This document shows, in pieces, positions 23,996-32,682 of a stretch of 39,255 nucleotides of DNA. Location of the stretch: the NCBI GenBank assembly GCA_039815145.1, contig JBCBZW010000039.1, positions 1 through 39,255 on the forward strand. Reading direction: 5' to 3'. Source of the stretch: Pseudomonadota bacterium (GTDB lineage: Bacteria; Pseudomonadota; Gammaproteobacteria; Steroidobacterales; JBCBZW01). Made by a program: the position numbers and the translations under genes. The number at the start of each line of letters is the position of its first letter. Positions within the stretch are counted from its first letter, which is position 1. The notes beneath the pieces are model-generated. The model was not told where the DNA came from and searched no databases. It saw only the letters and a program-made list of their open reading frames with translations.

Positions 23996-24343
23996 CTACA
24001 GAATCTCCAGGAGCTGCTCGATCGGGCGGCCCACAGCGGCGCGCGCACCCTTGATGCCGATCGGGCGCTGGATGAGTTTGGGATGCTCCGCCATGGCGGC
24101 AAAGACCTCGTTATCGCTCGCCTGCGCGTCGATCCCGAGGGCGGGACCGTCCTTGGCGCGCATGAACTCACGCGGACTCACCCCGCCCAGCTTCTTGGCG
24201 ATATCGCGCAGCTCGTCCTCGCTGAGTCGCTCGGAGACGTTCATGTACTTGCGCAGTTCGGGGGCGACGCCCTGCGCTTCGAGCAACGCGAGCCCCTTGC
24301 GACTGGTGCTGCAGGCGGGGTTGTGGATGAGCACGTAGGTCAT
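23996..24343 (-). CDS. arsC: ArsC/YfgD-type arsenate reductase-like protein
   Basis: The product is 115 residues with AGGAG upstream of the ATG. The thioredoxin-like ArsC fold is clear: HNPACSTSRK holds the catalytic-type Cys11, and the end IQRPIGIKGARAAVGRPIEQLLEIL is close to YfgD-like members. True arsenate reductases and uncharacterised YfgD proteins cannot be separated by eye. The arsenic genes arsR and arsI lie 10 kb away in another unit, and the neighbour here is truC, so the arsenate role is not supported by context. It is probably transcribed with the upstream channel-like gene (33-base gap). Confidence 0.85.
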   Translation of the reverse strand: MTYVLIHNPACSTSRKGLALLEAQGVAPELRKYMNVSERLSEDELRDIAKKLGGVSPREFMRAKDGPALGIDAQASDNEVFAAMAEHPKLIQRPIGIKGARAAVGRPIEQLLEIL

Positions 24344-24376
24344 GGTTCGTCGTTCTCCTGCGGGTGCGCTGCCATT

Positions 24377-25444
24377 CTACCGTGGGTCGGGTGCTACCGG
24401 CGTCACCGGCGCTGGGGTGGCCGGCGGTGAGCCCTCATCGGCTGGGTGTTCCTGGCGCCAGCGCTGCACTTGCACCTGGGATTTGATGAGGTCGATGGCA
24501 TCGATGAGCATCTGGTTGGTGACCTCGTCGAATTGCTCATCGTGCTGCAGCAGCTGGTCCAGGGTGGAGGAGAGGAGGTCTTCGACGAAGGCCCGGTTGC
24601 GCTCGGACTGCAGGTCCGCCGCGGCACCGTCGATCACAGCGAATACGATCTGCGCGATCGTGCGTTCCAGCAGCCGCGTGCCGTAGGCGCCGAAGACGGG
24701 GATGAGCTGCAGACGCTTGACGTCCTGGCTCTCCTCCACTGCCTTGGTGATCAGGTTGTCCACGTAGACGCTGACGTCGGCCCGGTGGTCACCGTAGGCC
24801 TCGTCCACCAGCAGCTCGAGGCGGCGGCCGAGGGCTTCCACGAGATCGCCCCGACGCTTCAGCACCACGTCGTTGACGATGCGGCGGACCACCGGCTGGT
24901 CCGCGCGCAGCTCCGCCTGCACGCCGTCGAGCACGTTCACCACCACCCGGTCCGCCACCTCTTCCACGAGGATGGCGTAGTAGCGGGCCACCAGACGTGC
25001 TGGTGCCGTGTCGGCCAGGTCGATGACGCCGAGCTTCTGCAGGCGGTAGACCATCGAGAGGATGCGCAGGAAGCGCAGGGCGCGGAAGCCGGCCAGGGGC
25101 AGGCAGCCGAGCACTTCGTACCAGTGCAGGAAGGGGTAGTGGTACCAGCGGTCGTAGATCTTGCGCCGCACGGCGATCGCCCAGCGCAGCACGAACTCGC
25201 TGAGGAACACCGCCACGAAGGCGAGGTCGATGAGCCAGAAGACCGGATCGATGTGAGCGGCGTAATAGTCACCGATCACCGGCAATAGGCGCGAGACGAG
25301 GGGCGGGAACCAGGTGCTGGCGTAGAGCCAGTCGAGGATCAACCAGGCGAGGTTGATGACCAGCAGCCCGAGCATGGCCAGATCGAGCACCAACCAGGTG
25401 GTCTCCTGATTGTGCAGGAAGTTGCGCGGTCGGAACTTGATCAT
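24377..25444 (-). CDS. Ion-channel-like membrane protein with long cytoplasmic tail
   Basis: The product is 355 residues. Hydrophobic segments occur at about 17-40, 68-90 and 103-120, then RALRFLRILSMVYRLQKL (about 121-138) has Arg every third residue like an S4 voltage-sensor helix. There is no recognisable pore or selectivity filter after it. The remaining about 200 residues are soluble, with long helices, ending in a Pro-rich tail (PPATPAPVTP). It may be an ion-transporter-family relative that has kept only a sensor-like part, or a channel that forms its pore otherwise. It lies 57 bases after the propeller protein gene and 33 before arsC. Confidence 0.72.
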   Translation of the reverse strand: MIKFRPRNFLHNQETTWLVLDLAMLGLLVINLAWLILDWLYASTWFPPLVSRLLPVIGDYYAAHIDPVFWLIDLAFVAVFLSEFVLRWAIAVRRKIYDRWYHYPFLHWYEVLGCLPLAGFRALRFLRILSMVYRLQKLGVIDLADTAPARLVARYYAILVEEVADRVVVNVLDGVQAELRADQPVVRRIVNDVVLKRRGDLVEALGRRLELLVDEAYGDHRADVSVYVDNLITKAVEESQDVKRLQLIPVFGAYGTRLLERTIAQIVFAVIDGAAADLQSERNRAFVEDLLSSTLDQLLQHDEQFDEVTNQMLIDAIDLIKSQVQVQRWRQEHPADEGSPPATPAPVTPVAPDPR

Positions 25445-25501
25445 CGCGGTTCGCGTCGGCCGGGAGGGATCGCCGGCGCCGCGGGGGCGCCGGCGTGCGG
25501 G

Positions 25502-28500
25502 TCAGTCCCTGGCGCCAATACGCTGCCCCGGTGTCCAGGGCGCACCTGCCTCAGCGAGGGCGCTCTCGACGGCCGCGAGTTGCTCGGCACGTACGCGCTC
25601 CACCCGTGCTTCCACATCTTCCAAGCCGCTGCGGGCGAGGGCCATGTTCTCCCGCTGCGTTGCCGTGGGCGCCATGCGCGTGGCCAGGGCACCGCCCGCC
25701 GCGTAGAGGCGGGAGATGACACCAGGGCGGTCGGGTTCGTTGAGCTTGGCGCGGGCCGGGTTGCCGCGCAGGGTCTCCTGGATGGCCGCCACGGAGCGGC
25801 GAACGTCGTCGATCGCCTGGTAGAGGCTGGCGTCCGCGCTCGGTGTCCGTTCCAAGGCGGTCCGCAGGTAGGGGAGGCGGGCGTCGATCTCCTTCAGTAC
25901 GCCGTTCACCGCGTCCAGGCGACGGCTCAGGTCGAGGAGCTCCACCCGGAAGGCCACGGTGGTGGCGGGATCGGCATCTGGCGGCAGGTTGTCGACGGCG
26001 TGCAGGGTGAAGGACTCTGCACTGCCGAGCGTGCGAACGCCCTGATCGCTGACCTCGATGAGTTGTACACGGTAAGTGCCCGGCCCCATGAGGGCACCTT
26101 CCGGATCTGTAAACCACGGCGGCGAGAAGCCCGGTGGCGAGAGATCGATGGCTTCCCCGGGCGCGGTGCGCATGTTCCACGCGACGCGCTGCAGGCCTTC
26201 CTTCGCCGCTACAGACAGGCGGCGAACGGGGGTGCCGTCCTCGGCGCTGACCTCGAGGGCGTAGCGGGTCTGCCCGGCGAGGGCTTCATCGCGCAGGGTT
26301 TCGAAGCCTGGGAAGGCGACGTCGGCCCCGTCCTTCGCTTGGCTCTGCTCCTGCTCACGTCGCGCCTTCTTGGCAGACAGGGGAACGTCGCTCAGGAAGA
26401 CGTTGAAGACGGCACCGTGTGGCGGGTTCGGCGTGCGCCAGGCGCTGCTGCCCTGGGTGGGCAGGCCGATCGCCTGGCCCGGCTGGGCGGGCAGGAACCA
26501 CCAGGCATCGCGCACGGCGAACAGGGCGCCAGCGTCGTCACCGGGGATGCCGTCACCGCCCTGGCGCAGATCAGCGGCGGCCGCGCGCAGGGGGCCGTAG
26601 TCGTCGAGCACGTAGAGGCCGCGACCGAAGGTGGCGCCCACCACGTCGTCGTCGCGACGCTGGAGCTTCACGTCGCGGAAGGAGATGGTCGGCACGCCGG
26701 CGCTGAAACGGCGCCAGTGCTTGCCGCCGTCTAGGGTCACGTAGAGGCCGTTCTCCGCGCCCAGGAAGAGGAGGTTCGGCTCGATGTGATCCTGCTGGAT
26801 GGCCCACACGATCACCCCGTCGGCCAGATTGCCCGAGATGTCCCGCCAACTGCGTCCGCCGTCGTCGGTGGCGAAGAGGTAGGGCTTGTAGTCGCCCGTC
26901 TTGTGGTTGTCGGCGGCGATGAAGGCCCCGTCGACAGCATGCTGGGAGGCTTCCACATCGTTGATGAATGCCTGCGCCGGCAGGGGAGGCGGGGTGACCT
27001 GACGCCAACGTTCACCGCCGTCGTCGCTCGTGTGCACGAGGCCGTCGTCGCTGCCGGTCCACAGGCGAGCACCGTCGCGGGGCGATTCACTGATGGCCGT
27101 AAGCGTGGCGTAGCGCGACATGGCGCGCAGATCCCACAGCGCATCGGCGCTGCGCACGCGTCCGCCCACGGGCAGTTCGAAGCGGTTGGCGTTGGTGGTG
27201 AGGTCGCCGCTGATCGGCGTCCAGCTGTCGCCGCGGTCGTCGCTGCGCCAGAGGCGTTGGGAGGCGAAGTACAGGCGTTGCGGGGCATGCTCGCTCACCA
27301 GCAGCGGGGAATCCCAGTTCCAGCGCTCCGGCGGATCGCCAGGGGCGGGCTGCGGGCGGATGTAGACGTCTTCCTCGCTGGGTCGGTGGTGGCGGACGAG
27401 GTTGCCGTTCTGGCTCATCTGGTAGAAGACGTCGGGGTCTAGCGGATCGAAGGCCACGCCGTAGCCGTCGGCGCCGTAGGAGACGTACCAGTCCTGGTTG
27501 CGGACGCCCTCGGTGTGCAGGGTGCGCGAGGGGCCGTGCAGGGTGCCGAGGTCCTGCGCGCCTGCCAGCACGTCGTAGTAGGGCGTGCGGTTGCTGAGCG
27601 CGACCTTGTAGAACTGGCTGATGGGCAAGTTAGGGAAGTGGCGCCATTTGCGGCCGTCGTCGAAACTCTCGTAGAGGCCACCGTCGGTGCCCGCGATCAG
27701 GTGCGTGGGGTCGTCGGGGTCTATCCACAGGGCGTGGTTGTCGCTGTGCTTTTCCCGCCCCGTGCCGAGCTCGGTGAAGGTGCGTCCACCGTCGCGACTC
27801 ACGTGCATGAACACGTCCATCTGGTAGAGGTGGTCGGCGTTGCGGGGCGAGGCTTCCAGCTCCTGGTAGTAGTGCGGTCCGGTGCCGCCGGAGATGTACT
27901 CAGCGCGGCGTTGCCAGCGTTCGCCGGCGTCCTCGCTCGCGTAGAGGCCGAGATGGTCGGCGTCAGCTTCGATGGTGGCGTAGACCCGGTCGGGGGCGGC
28001 GGGGGTCACCGCGATGCCGATCTTGCCTACGGCCGCATCCGCGGGCGGCAGGCCCGCGCTCAGGCGCCGCCAGGTCACGCCGCCGTCCGTGGACTTCCAC
28101 AGGCCCGAGCCCGTGCCACCCGCGAGCAGCGACCACACGGTGCGACGCCGGTCGTAGGTGGCGGCGTACACGATCGAGGGATCGGTGGGATGGAACTCGA
28201 GGTCCGTCGCGCCGGTGCGCTCGTCCACGTGCAGCACGCGGGTCCAACTCTCGCCGCCGTCGGTGCTGCGGTACACGCCGCGTTCGCCGCCGTCCGCCCA
28301 CAGAGGGCCCTCGGCCGCCACCAGGATGATCTTGGAGTCCTGCGGGTGCACGAGGATGCGCCCGATGTGTTCGCTGCGCGCGAGTCCCATGGCTTGCCAC
28401 GAGTGGCCACCGTCGAGGCTGCGGTACACGCCGTTGCCCCAGGCGACGTGGCGACCGCTGACGTTCTCGCCCGTCCCCACCCACACGGTGTCCGGGCGCT

Positions 28501-28825
28501 GGGGGTCGAGGGTGATCTCGCCGATGGAATAGGTGGCTTGGTCATCGAACAGCGGTGACCAGGTGATACCGGCGTTGACCGTCTTCCAGACGCCACCGGA
28601 GCCGGCAGCGACATACCAGGTGCTGCGGCGGGTGGGGTGCACGGCGATATCGGCGATACGACCGCCGGAGACCGAAGGACCGATGCTGCGCAACGCCAGG
28701 CCGTCGATGAGTTGATCGTTGGGCGCGTCGTCGGCGACGGCGGGGGTGTGGGCGCCGACCGCCAGGGTCAGCAATACGCTGAATGCACCGAGGGCTGCGC
28801 CCCTGCTCATGGTCGCCGTCGTCAT
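25502..28825 (-). CDS. Large exported Asp-box (BNR/Vps10-type) beta-propeller protein
   Basis: The product is 1107 residues. The ATG at 28825 has GGAGG upstream and starts a signal peptide (LTLAVGAHTPAVADD). About ten Asp-box motifs of the SxDxGxxW type are spread over residues 50-800 (SLDGGHSW, STDGGESW, STDGGVTW, SEDAGERW, SFDDGRKW, SDDRGDSW, TSDDGGERW, ATDDGGRSW, TLDGGKHW), as in Vps10/sortilin and xyloglucanase-like tandem propellers. A C-terminal region of about 300 residues contains a beta-sandwich and a helical end. Proteins of this type are often labelled glycosyl hydrolase, but no catalytic acids can be assigned here. It is periplasmic or secreted. Function unknown; peptide or glycan binding is possible. 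Confidence 0.85.
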   Translation of the reverse strand: MTTATMSRGAALGAFSVLLTLAVGAHTPAVADDAPNDQLIDGLALRSIGPSVSGGRIADIAVHPTRRSTWYVAAGSGGVWKTVNAGITWSPLFDDQATYSIGEITLDPQRPDTVWVGTGENVSGRHVAWGNGVYRSLDGGHSWQAMGLARSEHIGRILVHPQDSKIILVAAEGPLWADGGERGVYRSTDGGESWTRVLHVDERTGATDLEFHPTDPSIVYAATYDRRRTVWSLLAGGTGSGLWKSTDGGVTWRRLSAGLPPADAAVGKIGIAVTPAAPDRVYATIEADADHLGLYASEDAGERWQRRAEYISGGTGPHYYQELEASPRNADHLYQMDVFMHVSRDGGRTFTELGTGREKHSDNHALWIDPDDPTHLIAGTDGGLYESFDDGRKWRHFPNLPISQFYKVALSNRTPYYDVLAGAQDLGTLHGPSRTLHTEGVRNQDWYVSYGADGYGVAFDPLDPDVFYQMSQNGNLVRHHRPSEEDVYIRPQPAPGDPPERWNWDSPLLVSEHAPQRLYFASQRLWRSDDRGDSWTPISGDLTTNANRFELPVGGRVRSADALWDLRAMSRYATLTAISESPRDGARLWTGSDDGLVHTSDDGGERWRQVTPPPLPAQAFINDVEASQHAVDGAFIAADNHKTGDYKPYLFATDDGGRSWRDISGNLADGVIVWAIQQDHIEPNLLFLGAENGLYVTLDGGKHWRRFSAGVPTISFRDVKLQRRDDDVVGATFGRGLYVLDDYGPLRAAAADLRQGGDGIPGDDAGALFAVRDAWWFLPAQPGQAIGLPTQGSSAWRTPNPPHGAVFNVFLSDVPLSAKKARREQEQSQAKDGADVAFPGFETLRDEALAGQTRYALEVSAEDGTPVRRLSVAAKEGLQRVAWNMRTAPGEAIDLSPPGFSPPWFTDPEGALMGPGTYRVQLIEVSDQGVRTLGSAESFTLHAVDNLPPDADPATTVAFRVELLDLSRRLDAVNGVLKEIDARLPYLRTALERTPSADASLYQAIDDVRRSVAAIQETLRGNPARAKLNEPDRPGVISRLYAAGGALATRMAPTATQRENMALARSGLEDVEARVERVRAEQLAAVESALAEAGAPWTPGQRIGARD

Positions 28826-28920
28826 CTCGAATCGCCTCCATTGCTCGCGCGGACGAGGCAGTCTGACCAGCCCACCGGGCCTGACGCAACCGCGCCGGCC
28901 ACCTTCCCCGCGCATCTGCC

Positions 28921-28948
28921 TTGTACGAGGCCTGGCAGCGTGTAGGCT
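28921..28948 (+). promoter_or_regulatory. Candidate sigma70 promoter of the methyltransferase gene
   Basis: TTGTAC (28921-28926), 16 bases and TAGGCT (28943-28948) lie about 50 bases upstream of the start codon in the divergent gap with the propeller gene. Confidence 0.45.
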
Positions 28949-28998
28949 AAGGAGCCCTGCGTGCGCCCGCACGAACCAACCGATGGAGCGAGAGACAG

Positions 28999-29934
28999 AT
29001 GAAGCACTGGACATGGTGGATCGCCCTGCTACCGCTGGCCCTCACCGGCTGCGCCGAGACGGGCGAGGAGGCGGCGGGCGAGCCGTCGGCATCGCCGAGC
29101 GCCGAAGCCCCCGCGCCCGAGGCGGCGGCCCCGGCAGCTGAGGAGCAAGTCGATCGTCTGGCCGAAGTGCTGGCGGCCCAGCCCGAGGAGATGCAGGCGC
29201 GCTATGAGTGGCGCCACCCCGAGGAGACGATCCGCTTGTTTCGGATCGAGCCCGGCCACACGGTGGTCGAGGCGCTGCCGGGCGGTGGCTGGTACAGCAA
29301 GATCCTGCTGCCCTACCTGGGCAGCGACGGCACGCTGATCGGCGCCACCTACGAGGACAGTCTCTGGCCGCTGTTCGGGTTCTTCGACGATGAAGCGATC
29401 GCCGAGCGCGTCAAGTTCCCCACCCAATGGCCCGAACAGGTAGCGGGTTGGGACATCGAGGGCGCGGCGTCGGTGGAGGCCTACACGCTCGGCACCATGC
29501 CCGACTACCTCTCGGGCACCGTCGATCGCGTGTTGTTCGTCCGCGCCTTGCACAACCTGGCACGCTTCGAAGGTGACGGCGACTACATGAGCCGAGCGAT
29601 CGAAGAGTCCATGCGAGTGCTCAAGCCCGGTGGCCTGGTCGGCGTGGTGCAACACCGCGCACCCAACGATGCACCGGACGAGTGGGCGACGGGCGCCGCC
29701 GGCTACCTCAAGGAGGCGGACGTCAAGCGGGCCTTCATCTCCGCGGGCTTCGAATTGCTCATGGAGTCGGGCATCAACCGCAACCGGGCGGACCAGCCGA
29801 CGGCGGAGGATATCGTCTGGCGCCTGCCGCCGAACCTGTCCACCAGTGGCGAAGACCCCGAACTGCGGGCGTCGCTCGAGGCCATCGGCGAGTCCGATCG
29901 CATGACGGTGGTCTTCCGCAAACCCGAGGCCTAG
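28999..29934 (+). CDS. Lipoprotein with class I SAM-methyltransferase-like domain
   Basis: The product is 311 residues. The ATG is preceded by GGAGCGAGAG. The lipobox LTGC gives acylated Cys18, then an Ala/Pro/Glu-rich tether runs to about residue 48. The body looks like the predicted methyltransferases of the COG4798 kind: WRHPEETIRLFRIEPGHTVV, the glycine-rich VVEALPGGGWYSKIL in place of motif I, VLFVRALHNLARF, and MRVLKPGGLVGVVQHR as the post-I region. An exported SAM-dependent enzyme is puzzling because SAM is cytoplasmic, so the domain may have another role or use another ligand. It is convergent with the OmpA-like gene. Confidence 0.85.
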   Translation: MKHWTWWIALLPLALTGCAETGEEAAGEPSASPSAEAPAPEAAAPAAEEQVDRLAEVLAAQPEEMQARYEWRHPEETIRLFRIEPGHTVVEALPGGGWYSKILLPYLGSDGTLIGATYEDSLWPLFGFFDDEAIAERVKFPTQWPEQVAGWDIEGAASVEAYTLGTMPDYLSGTVDRVLFVRALHNLARFEGDGDYMSRAIEESMRVLKPGGLVGVVQHRAPNDAPDEWATGAAGYLKEADVKRAFISAGFELLMESGINRNRADQPTAEDIVWRLPPNLSTSGEDPELRASLEAIGESDRMTVVFRKPEA

Positions 29935-29948
29935 CCCCACCGGGCGGT

Positions 29949-29982
29949 GCCGGTACCGACCGATCTGAAGGTCGGTACCGGC
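29949..29982. terminator. Perfect hairpin between convergent genes
   Basis: GCCGGTACCGACC and GGTCGGTACCGGC form a perfect 13-bp stem with an 8-base loop, 15 bases after the methyltransferase stop and 9 bases beyond the end of the OmpA-like gene. No T tract is present on either side; a bidirectional stop or mRNA 3' end protection is likely. Confidence 0.6.
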
Positions 29983-29990
29983 GCTGGCGC

Positions 29991-30557
29991 TCAGCGCTGT
30001 CCGAAGCGGTACTCGAGGCCGATCGAAAACACGGTGCTGTCGGCGTCGTCGAGGGCGTAGTGGGAGACGTCTGCGGTGATCATCAGAGGTGCCGCTACCT
30101 GATAGCCGACGCCCAATCCGAGCAGCAGGTTGGTGTCATCGGGGCTGGCGGAGGTGACGTCGTTGATCTGCGCCCTCCCGTTCCAGAAGAAGGCGCCGGC
30201 GCGACCGAGGATGGCGACCCGCTCGCCGAGCGGGATGCGCCCGGTGAGCGCCAAGGTGAACCCGTCGGCACTGAGCGAGACGTCGGCCGGGGTGCCGTCG
30301 ATCAGGGTCTCCTGCTCGAAGTCACCGAAGTTGTGGTAGCCGGCCTCTAGGCCGATGTAGTCACCGAAGCGATAGCCGAGTGAGAAGCGGAACGCGGTGC
30401 TGCTCGTGTCTAGGAGGGTGCCGTCGTCGAACTGCTCGTCGATGATGGCGCGCCCGGCAGCGGCGTTCAGGTGCCAACCACCGCCGTCGTCGGCGGACGC
30501 GGAGGCGATGGCCACTGGGGCGACGAGGGCGAGGAAGAGGACGTGTGCGAGGCGCAT
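29991..30557 (-). CDS. OmpA/OmpW-like outer-membrane beta-barrel protein
   Basis: The product is 188 residues with a signal peptide (cleavage near ASASA). The mature part has about eight amphipathic strands with conserved aromatic-glycine girdles (FRFSLGYRFGDYIGLEAGYHNFGDF, LGLGVGYQVAAPLMITADVSHY) and ends FSIGLEYRFGQR, so the last strand is typical but followed by two extra residues. It should insert as an eight-stranded barrel. Ligand unknown. It is divergent from the CadC-like regulator, which probably controls it through the phased repeats at 30621. Confidence 0.85.
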   Translation of the reverse strand: MRLAHVLFLALVAPVAIASASADDGGGWHLNAAAGRAIIDEQFDDGTLLDTSSTAFRFSLGYRFGDYIGLEAGYHNFGDFEQETLIDGTPADVSLSADGFTLALTGRIPLGERVAILGRAGAFFWNGRAQINDVTSASPDDTNLLLGLGVGYQVAAPLMITADVSHYALDDADSTVFSIGLEYRFGQR

Positions 30558-30620
30558 GGGGGCTCCTGATCATTTCCGTTGTGTGAGGAGGGGCCACCCT
30601 AGGGGCGCGCCACGGCAGAT

Positions 30621-30670
30621 GCTTGAAGCCTCGATGAAGATCGATGAAGGCCGGATGAAGCTCGAAAAAG
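30621..30670. promoter_or_regulatory. Five helically phased GATGAAG-like direct repeats
   Basis: The units CTTGAAG, CGATGAAG, CGATGAAG, CGGATGAAG and CGAAAAAG end at 30628, 30639, 30649, 30660 and 30670, that is 10-11 bases apart. Such phasing puts each copy on the same DNA face and is the usual layout of OmpR/CadC-type winged-helix binding sites. They lie in the divergent gap between the OmpA-like and CadC-like genes. Confidence 0.6.
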
Positions 30671-30711
30671 ACGCTGTCGGATCAATGCCTTGGGGGCACG
30701 CGTAGCGCGCC

Positions 30712-32628
30712 ATGGGCGATTCGCAACACCCATCGGAGGTCGCGACACACCCCCACGTTGGCGGCGCGGTGCCCATGTTGCTGCGCTCCGGCCCCTTGGA
30801 GCTCGATCCCCAAGCCGAGCGCGTCTCGTGCGACGGGGGCTGGGTGGAACTGCCCAAGCTCTCCTACCGCCTGCTCCTCGCATTGGTCACCCGTGCGCCA
30901 CACACCGTGAGCAAGGACGAACTCATCCAATCCGTATGGGCGCGCACGGCGGTGAGCGATGAGACGCTGGCACAGCGAGCGCGCCTGCTGCGCCAGGCCC
31001 TGGCACCGGCGGCGGGGGATTCCTCGGCGCACTGGCTGGTGGCGGTGCGTGGTGAGGGTTACCGCTGGCAACTGCCCGTCGAGCGGGTACCGCGCCTCGC
31101 CGTCACGCAAGGCAGTGACGGGGCGGTGGAGGAGAGGCAGGCGCGTGCCGCTCGCCGCGCGTCCCCATGGCGCGGATGGGGGTTGGTGCTCGCGGGCCTC
31201 GTTCTGCTCGCCGCGAGCATCGGCTGGTGGACAGCACAGCGACCGATGCCCCCGGTCGACGCCGGCGAAGGTCGTGAGTTGATTACGGTGGCCGTGCTGC
31301 CCTTCGAGGCCGAGGCCGACCAGTCCCACGTCGCGCTCGGCTTGGAGGACGCCCTGCGCTCGCGGCTAACCGCCGTGCCCGGGTTGGCGGTGCGCTCACG
31401 CACGCGCCTGTCCGGCCAGGCCGAAGTGCCTAAGGCGGATGCTTTGGTGGGCGGCCGTCTGACCCGCGCGAGTGACGGCCAGTTGCAGCTCGCGCTGGAA
31501 CTCGCCGACGCGGGCTCGCAGACGCTGCTCTGGGCCGACAGCTTCGAGGCGGACTTGAGCGTAGGTAGTCTCTTCGACCTGCAAGCGCAGGTGGCGGCGC
31601 GTGTGAGTAGTGCGCTGATCGACGAGGCCTCGGCGGCTGTCCAGCCCCCGGCGCGCAACGGGGACCGACTGCCGACCGACAGCATCGCTGCCTACGAGCT
31701 CTATTTGCTGGGTCGCTACCACACCTTCCGGCAGACGCTGCCGGATCTGCGGCAGGCCGTCGAGCACCTGGAGACGGCGGTAGGCATCGATCCGCAGTTC
31801 GCCCAGGCGTGGGCCGCTCTGGGCTGGGCCTACACCTTCCTGGGCACGAGCTACGGCGCGCTCACACCGTCCGAGGCGTACCCGAGCGCTCGCGAGGCGG
31901 CCCTGCGCGCGCTCTCGCTGGCGCCGAACCTGGCGGACGCGCGCAGCCTGCACGCGGACATTCTCACCTGGTACGACTGGGACTTCCCGGCCGCCGAGGC
32001 GGAGTATCAGCAGGCCCTCGCGCAAGACCCCTACAACACCCTCGGCTACGCCTTGCTGCTCTCGGTGCTGGAACGCCACGAGGAGGCGATCGCCATGGTG
32101 GAGCGTCGCCTCGCGGTCAGCGCTGATGATCCCTACGTCCATGCCAACGCCGCCTGGCGCTACCTCAATGCCAACCGCCTGCCGCAGGCGATCAGCGCTG
32201 CCCGCCGTGCCGAGAGCCACCCTGACGCTGCCGCAGTGCTCGGTCGCGCGCTGCTCGCGAGCGGCGAGGTCGAGCAGGCGATCGAGGTGTTCGAAGAGGA
32301 CGTCGCGCGTCGCGCTCGGGCGCCGGGGCAGCTGGCGAACCTGGCGGTTGGGTACTACGCGGCGGGCAATCGCGAAGGTGGGGACGCCATCGCCGGCGAG
32401 CTCGCGCAGCAGGCGCAGGAACGCTACGTGAGTTCGGTGCTCCTGGCCCGCGTCGCCTTTGCCGGCGGGCACGTCGATGAGGGGTTTGCCTATCTCGAAG
32501 CCGGCCTGGAAGGGCGCTCGCGGGGCATGATCTTCCTGCCGCTCCTGCGAGAGCTGGCAGGCGTGCGCAGTGATCCGCGCTACATCTCCTTGCTGCGAAG
32601 GATGGGGCTGCGCAGCGCAGACTCCTGA
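30712..32628 (+). CDS. CadC-like membrane regulator with winged helix and TPR repeats
   Basis: The product is 638 residues. An OmpR-type winged helix lies at about residues 22-125 (LELDPQAERV, LPKLSYRLLLALVTRAPHTV, ELIQSVWARTAVSDETLAQR, VRGEGYRW). One transmembrane helix follows at about 155-175 (GWGLVLAGLVLLAASIGWW). The periplasmic part starts with a TolB-N/FlgO-like module (VAVLPFEAEADQSHVALGLEDALRS) and continues with TPR-type helical repeats (YLLGRYHTF, AQAWAALGWAYTF, PYVHANAAWRYLNANRLPQA) to the end. Proteins of this kind sense an envelope signal and bind DNA from the membrane. No phosphorylation domain is present. The phased repeats directly upstream suggest autoregulation and control of the OmpA-like gene. 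The ATG lacks a strong ribosome site; an internal start at Met22 is possible. Confidence 0.88.
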   Translation: MGDSQHPSEVATHPHVGGAVPMLLRSGPLELDPQAERVSCDGGWVELPKLSYRLLLALVTRAPHTVSKDELIQSVWARTAVSDETLAQRARLLRQALAPAAGDSSAHWLVAVRGEGYRWQLPVERVPRLAVTQGSDGAVEERQARAARRASPWRGWGLVLAGLVLLAASIGWWTAQRPMPPVDAGEGRELITVAVLPFEAEADQSHVALGLEDALRSRLTAVPGLAVRSRTRLSGQAEVPKADALVGGRLTRASDGQLQLALELADAGSQTLLWADSFEADLSVGSLFDLQAQVAARVSSALIDEASAAVQPPARNGDRLPTDSIAAYELYLLGRYHTFRQTLPDLRQAVEHLETAVGIDPQFAQAWAALGWAYTFLGTSYGALTPSEAYPSAREAALRALSLAPNLADARSLHADILTWYDWDFPAAEAEYQQALAQDPYNTLGYALLLSVLERHEEAIAMVERRLAVSADDPYVHANAAWRYLNANRLPQAISAARRAESHPDAAAVLGRALLASGEVEQAIEVFEEDVARRARAPGQLANLAVGYYAAGNREGGDAIAGELAQQAQERYVSSVLLARVAFAGGHVDEGFAYLEAGLEGRSRGMIFLPLLRELAGVRSDPRYISLLRRMGLRSADS

Positions 32629-32642
32629 GGAAAGCTGCTCGA

Positions 32643-32669
32643 AGGGGTGGGCCTTGCGGTCCCACCCCT
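32643..32669. terminator. Hairpin between convergent genes
   Basis: AGGGGTGGG and CCCACCCCT form a perfect 9-bp stem, with further CC/GG pairing inside the loop. It lies between the CadC-like and phytase-like stops. No long T tract follows. Confidence 0.5.
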
Positions 32670-32682
32670 GGAGGCCTTGCTC

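Noticed and set aside
23996-24343. Treating the arsC-like gene as part of the arsenic resistance unit
   Set aside because: It lies 10 kb from arsR-arsI in a different unit with truC and looks closer to YfgD-type proteins.
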